DNA of 64,000 bases, from the NCBI GenBank assembly GCA_900542465.1, contig UQNS01000002.1, positions 186,001 to 250,000 of the forward strand, written 5' to 3'. This document shows, piece after piece, positions 60,312 to 64,000 of this stretch (position 1 is its first letter; each line of letters begins with the position of its first letter). This DNA is from an uncultured Eubacteriales bacterium (lineage in GTDB: Bacteria; Bacillota; Clostridia; Lachnospirales; Lachnospiraceae). The notes under the pieces are model-generated. The model made no database searches. It was not told the origin of the DNA and saw nothing but the letters and a program-made list of their open reading frames with translations. Position numbers and translations under genes: made by a program.

Positions 60312-61862
60312 TTACCTCAATATTCGCTTAATTATATAAAAAGCGGTAAACAGAAATATATAATAAACAAATATGCCCGGTATATCCGGGGAGGCCTCTA
60401 TAACTATAGCCAAAGGAGAAGTACTCGTCTTCCTGCATATAAATTCAAAAAAATAAATAATACTTTCAGGTCCGCGCATAATGAATGCAGCTGCGGAGGA
60501 GCCAAATAATGGCGTAATCAGCAGATCGGCGGCAACAGCAGACAGAGATAAAATAATAAGTAAGCCCGCAAGAGGCAATATAAAAAGGTTTATCAACAGG
60601 GAATAGACAGGAACGGAACCAAAAAATAACAGATTAAAGGGAAGTATCCCGAGAAAAATATATACAGAACTAAACAGACTGCCGGCAATACCGGAAAAAA
60701 TAAGGTTCTTTTTTCTTAACCGGATTAATAAAGGGCTGAAGGCAGCGTTTCCTATAATGAGGAATAAAACAGCTCCATAAGATAGAATAAAGGATGGTCC
60801 CTGGATCACATACGGATCGTGGAGGATGCTGATAACAGCCTGCAGGCATAAAGCTGAATACGGATCATATGCTCTTCCGGTAATATTTGCGCCGAGCAGG
60901 ACCATAAACATAGATAATGCCCTCACAGAAGAAATAGGCAGGCCTGCCGAAACCGAATAGAGACATATGACAGTTCCGCTTATAACGGATGACAGGATGA
61001 AGCTAAGCCCTGATCGTTTTAAAAAATTATACAGTCTCATTCCCAGGAACGAGATGTGTAATCCGCTTATGGCAAGTAAATGGCCTATACCATTATTGGT
61101 AAACATCTTTTTGCCGTATCTGGACAGGTCTCCCTGATCTCCCGATATTATAGACTTAAGCTCTCCGGCATAAAATCTGGAGTTTCTGGATAGACCCGAA
61201 TTGATCTGCTTCTTCATAAGATCAGCAAGGATAAAAAAAGGATTCCGATTTTTAGAAATAACAATAACTGAATAAGGGGAACATTTGGAAGATATTCCAA
61301 TAGATCTGTAATAGGATTTTTCGTTGAATACATCGTTCTGATCAGAAGAAAATTTTTCCAGTCTTCCTCTTACCTCAACCAGGTCATTTATTCCAATATC
61401 TGTAAAAGGACCTTTTACATAAATATTTCCTGCCGGATAATATGTTTTTTGTAAAAATGATCCATATGGGGAGTCGAGAAATACATGAGCACCGTTTAAG
61501 GTGAAATTGGTAGAACGTTTTGTCGATCGGGGGTTATCTTTTGAATTTTTTATATGAGAATATTTACCTACTCTCCCACGAATGACCACCCAGCAATCTT
61601 CGTTTTGTAACTTGTCGGATTCGAGCCGGTTTATGTATTCATATCCGGTACTTCTTATACTGATAATAAGTAAGCTGATCAGGGTAAATATAAAAACTGA
61701 AAATATTTGTAATCTTAAAGATCTGTTTCTTATAAAAATTAAAAGTGGAATAAAAGAAAATATAATAAAAAGAAAAATAAGAAAGAAATCAACGGAAGCT
61801 ATGCTTCCAAGCAGAGCGATAAAGATCACAGGAACAGCCATTATACATAAGGGTCGTTTCAT
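60312..61862 (-). CDS. comEC: ComEC/Rec2-family competence protein, without metallo-beta-lactamase domain
   Basis: A 516-aa polytopic membrane protein. The N-terminal DUF4131-like hydrophobic part (about 1-75) is followed by an OB-like extracellular loop and the competence domain, marked by NNGIGHLLAISGLHISFLG and AGLPISSVRALSMFMV. ComEC forms the membrane channel that takes up single-stranded DNA. The protein ends after the competence domain and lacks the C-terminal metallo-beta-lactamase domain of many ComEC proteins (750-800 aa). Such a domain could be a separate protein elsewhere. Confidence 0.88.
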   Translation of the reverse strand: MKRPLCIMAVPVIFIALLGSIASVDFFLIFLFIIFSFIPLLIFIRNRSLRLQIFSVFIFTLISLLIISIRSTGYEYINRLESDKLQNEDCWVVIRGRVGKYSHIKNSKDNPRSTKRSTNFTLNGAHVFLDSPYGSFLQKTYYPAGNIYVKGPFTDIGINDLVEVRGRLEKFSSDQNDVFNEKSYYRSIGISSKCSPYSVIVISKNRNPFFILADLMKKQINSGLSRNSRFYAGELKSIISGDQGDLSRYGKKMFTNNGIGHLLAISGLHISFLGMRLYNFLKRSGLSFILSSVISGTVICLYSVSAGLPISSVRALSMFMVLLGANITGRAYDPYSALCLQAVISILHDPYVIQGPSFILSYGAVLFLIIGNAAFSPLLIRLRKKNLIFSGIAGSLFSSVYIFLGILPFNLLFFGSVPVYSLLINLFILPLAGLLIILSLSAVAADLLITPLFGSSAAAFIMRGPESIIYFFEFICRKTSTSPLAIVIEASPDIPGIFVYYIFLFTAFYIIKRILR

Positions 61863-61890
61863 TTTTTCTCCTTAAGATACATGCAAGTAT

Positions 61891-61924
61891 AAAGAAAAGC
61901 CATATTATTTATGGCTTTTCTTTA
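61891..61924 (-). terminator. Terminator overlapping the GerMN gene stop
   Basis: AAAGAAAAGCCAT and ATGGCTTTTCTTT form a 13-bp stem that begins in the stop codon at 61922-61924 on the minus strand. Confidence 0.85.
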
Positions 61925-62860
61925 TTTAACTGTGGATTCTACATATGATTCATTAAAGTGGAAAACCGTATCAAGAGACGTATTTTCCTTGTAATATATA
62001 TTATCTGAGTTGCCATTGATAATAATTTTTACGCCATATATATTTTTAAGTTCACACAGGGAGTTGACTATGGAGTAGATAGGCAGGTCTCCTGCAGCAT
62101 TTACAAGTTTATTAAGAAAGGCATCACTCAAATTTACGTAGCAGATGCGGTTTCTTACAGATATCCCAAGCAAGGCTGTATTGGCAGGGATACTTCTGAA
62201 CAGGCCTGTTTCATTAGGGCCTGCGATGAGCTTGGCGACTACTATCTTCTCCAGCGAAACATCGGAGTTGTAGGCAACGTTAGTCTGAGTTCTTATAAGT
62301 TTGTCTCCCTTTTCATTTGTGAAATAAAGCGATACCTGAGTCCAGTCTGTTTCTGCACCTGTACCGATATTGTCATCTATATACTGGGAATTTTCCATGT
62401 TGGCAAGCACAAGTCCTGATGGCTTTGTTATCACGTTCCCGTTGAGATGGAAATCTACTTTAGCTATGCCGGGAACCTGGGTCACGGTCTTGACTACAGC
62501 GGTCCTGTAAAGGACTTCGGTAATATCCTTCATATCCGTATAGGCCGGATTAAAACTGATAATGGCTTTATCACCTTCTACAGAGATATCTGTGACTTTT
62601 AATTCATCAGGTTTTATAACTATATATTGGTCAGATGTTTTTTTTCGGTCCATCTGATCTAAAAGTTCTTTAATAAGGCCGGTCTTGTCCGTTTCAGGAG
62701 ATTTATATGCCCTGCTTGTAAGTCGTGTTCCAGAGCTGTTGGTATAATAGATCTTGTATTTATGATATGCGCTGCCGTTACCGCATGCTGTAATGGAAAG
62801 TGCGGCAGCAAAGGCAAGACCGGCAATTGTTATCTTCTTTATAATATTTTTTGGTCTCAT
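61922..62860 (-). CDS. Lipoprotein with two GerMN domains
   Basis: A 312-aa lipoprotein from this start. The signal peptide has lipobox LSITACG, so Cys is lipidated and the protein is outside the membrane. Two GerMN modules follow, at about 70-160 and 180-300, the second ending KIIINGNSDNIYY. Such domains occur in GerM and in proteins of the cell envelope. GAGG at 62870-62873 (minus) prefers ATG 62860 over 62875. It follows the sensor kinase gene by only a few bases and is probably cotranscribed. Confidence 0.85.
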   Translation of the reverse strand: MRPKNIIKKITIAGLAFAAALSITACGNGSAYHKYKIYYTNSSGTRLTSRAYKSPETDKTGLIKELLDQMDRKKTSDQYIVIKPDELKVTDISVEGDKAIISFNPAYTDMKDITEVLYRTAVVKTVTQVPGIAKVDFHLNGNVITKPSGLVLANMENSQYIDDNIGTGAETDWTQVSLYFTNEKGDKLIRTQTNVAYNSDVSLEKIVVAKLIAGPNETGLFRSIPANTALLGISVRNRICYVNLSDAFLNKLVNAAGDLPIYSIVNSLCELKNIYGVKIIINGNSDNIYYKENTSLDTVFHFNESYVESTVK

Positions 62861-62878
62861 AAATAATTGCCTCATAAA

Positions 62879-64000
62879 TTATGTCTCAGAGTTTTTGCCC
62901 GCTTTGGACTTGTTCTTTAAAGGTATCTTAACAGTGAATACGGTCAGGCCGTTTTCTCCTGATTCATTTTCCGGTTCGCTATAAAGCTTGATCTGACCGT
63001 TATGCATAACAATAATAGACTTAACGATAGACAACCCGAGACCTGTGCCTCCGGTCTCCCTGGACCTGGCCTTATCAACTCTGTAAAAACGCTGAAATAC
63101 ATTTTTCTGGGAATCTTCAGGGATGCCTATACCGTTATCTTCTATCCTTAAATAGAAAAATTCATAGTCGGCATTGATAGAGACGTGAACATACCCATTA
63201 TTGTTATTATATTTAATTGCATTTTCAATGAGGTTGGTCACGACTTGAGTAAGTTTGATCTCATCGACTTCGGCCTCTACCGGACGGATGCTTTCAAATA
63301 CCAGTTCAATGGATTTTCTGTCAGCGATAGGAGTAAGTTTTTTCATTACCCTTTCGACCAGCTGATTAATATTAACGGATGATATGTTAAGGCCTGTAAC
63401 CGTTTTATCCATCCTTACAAGAGAAAGCAGATCTTCGATGATCCCGTTTTCACGGTCTATTTCATATGCTATATCTGCCATGAATTCTCTGTATACTTCT
63501 ATTGGTGTATTGGGATCAGCCAGCAGAGAGTCGGCAATGATCTTCATTGAAGTCATAGGAGTTTTTAATTCATGTGATACGTTTGAAACGAACTCTTCCC
63601 TGGACCGGTCAAGAGCTGCAATATTATCCAATATCTCATTGAAATAACCGGCATTTTCTATGTATTCGGCTTCGCCCTCCAGTTTAAGCCGGAGGTCTGT
63701 ATGCCCCCCTGCGATATAGATCAGAGAATTTTTTAAAGACTTTGTTTTATTATTAAACTTAATAGTGATAAACACCGCAAGAACAGTCATAGAAGAAATA
63801 ACGGCGATCATAATAAGATTGGAATATTCATGGATGTTGCTGATCGATGTATTAAGCTTTGAGATATTCTTGCTGAGCAAGAGGACACCAAGAGTTTCTC
63901 CCTTGTTATTGCTTATGATGACCGCACTTTCGATCAGTGTATTATTTTTTACATAACGGGAGACACTGGCATTTTTTTGCAAAGCAAGAACAACACTTTC
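62879..64000 (-). CDS. Sensor histidine kinase, N-terminal part outside the window
   Basis: The last 373 residues of a membrane histidine kinase; the frame is open to the window end. A transmembrane segment (about MIAVISSMTVLAVFIT), a HAMP-like linker, H-box SHELKTPMTSMK with the phospho-acceptor His, N-box NLIENAIKYN, and G boxes DNGIGIPE and GGTGLGLSIVKSI are visible. The extracytoplasmic sensor is mostly missing. Its response regulator probably lies beyond the window end. The resemblance is to WalK/PhoR-like kinases; the lipoprotein downstream may be a partner. Confidence 0.9.
   Translation of the reverse strand, partial: ESVVLALQKNASVSRYVKNNTLIESAVIISNNKGETLGVLLLSKNISKLNTSISNIHEYSNLIMIAVISSMTVLAVFITIKFNNKTKSLKNSLIYIAGGHTDLRLKLEGEAEYIENAGYFNEILDNIAALDRSREEFVSNVSHELKTPMTSMKIIADSLLADPNTPIEVYREFMADIAYEIDRENGIIEDLLSLVRMDKTVTGLNISSVNINQLVERVMKKLTPIADRKSIELVFESIRPVEAEVDEIKLTQVVTNLIENAIKYNNNNGYVHVSINADYEFFYLRIEDNGIGIPEDSQKNVFQRFYRVDKARSRETGGTGLGLSIVKSIIVMHNGQIKLYSEPENESGENGLTVFTVKIPLKNKSKAGKNSET

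Noticed and set aside
1..64000. tRNA, rRNA, CRISPR array or prophage
   Set aside because: No cloverleaf or T-loop GTTCRAATC match, no regularly spaced repeats, and no phage structural genes were seen.

Overview
The window looks like chromosomal DNA of a low-to-moderate GC, Gram-positive anaerobe of the Clostridia, most likely family Lachnospiraceae (Butyrivibrio, Roseburia and Coprococcus are the kind of genus to compare). This rests on gene content and order (grpE-dnaK-dnaJ, obg-yhbY-nadD-yqeK-rsfS, gmk-rpoZ, comEC/holA/rpsT), AGGAGG-type ribosome binding sites, Firmicute-type promoters and CGAAC-type LexA boxes, plus a DUF5688-type protein. It is almost entirely core genome with a few accessory islands. 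No tRNA, rRNA, CRISPR or prophage was seen.

Layout. 1-3.4 kb: grpE (3' end), dnaK, dnaJ. 3.5-8.9 kb: M16C peptidase, era, recO, pyridoxal/pyridoxamine kinase. 9-10.4 kb: pyrBI on the minus strand. 10.6-17.7 kb: trpS, nrdR, yqeG-like HAD phosphatase, a fused aroE-aroK, aroQ, efp, a rhomboid-like membrane protein, tyrS. 17.8-18.5 kb: a frameshifted ATC-hydrolase-like gene and a GC-rich inverted-repeat segment. 18.5-23.2 kb: rqcH, then gmk-rpoZ-DEAD helicase. 23.3-25.7 kb: Xer-type recombinase and a second DEAD helicase. 25.8-27 kb: divergent yneA-like/lexA SOS locus with four LexA-box-like sites. 27-27.7 kb: a deleted IS3-family element sitting in the loop of a terminator. 27.7-31.2 kb: rsfS, yqeK, nadD, yhbY, obg, prp. 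31.3-38.7 kb: DAHP synthase, proC, an aspartate aminotransferase, rny, recX, a small unknown protein and a secreted PcsB-like hydrolase. 38.9-51 kb: recA, pgsA, rimO, nadE, valS, a Gfo/Idh oxidoreductase, a CarD-like regulator, an HPr-like protein without the catalytic His, a DUF5688-type protein, pepD. 51.1 kb: rpsT. 51.4-57 kb: a five-gene surface-acylation-like operon. 57.1-64 kb: holA, a TIM-barrel-like protein, SprT-like protein, ybaK, comEC, a GerMN lipoprotein and a sensor kinase cut by the window end.

The most interesting system is 51457-57017. An NRPS/DltA-like adenylating enzyme, a fold-III PLP enzyme (amino-acid decarboxylase family), a DltC-like carrier protein, an MBOAT acyltransferase ending in an I-Y-x-x-F motif and a membrane-anchored SGNH-like protein are packed in one operon with its own candidate promoter. 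It resembles a D-alanylation (dlt) operon, but the decarboxylase-family enzyme and the changed residues in the adenylating enzyme suggest that the group put on the cell surface is not plain D-alanine. The cassette sits exactly between holA and rpsT, genes that are normally neighbours in Firmicutes, so it looks like an insertion.

Other second-look items: the SOS regulon wiring (matched LexA boxes in the -35/-10 spacers of yneA-like and recA promoters), NadE with a decayed glutaminase domain, a Crh-like HPr, the IS in a terminator loop with an ACG duplication, and a WalR-like direct repeat ahead of the PcsB-like gene. Coordinates, motifs and promoter spacings were read directly by eye; family assignments come from motif recognition, not from database searches.
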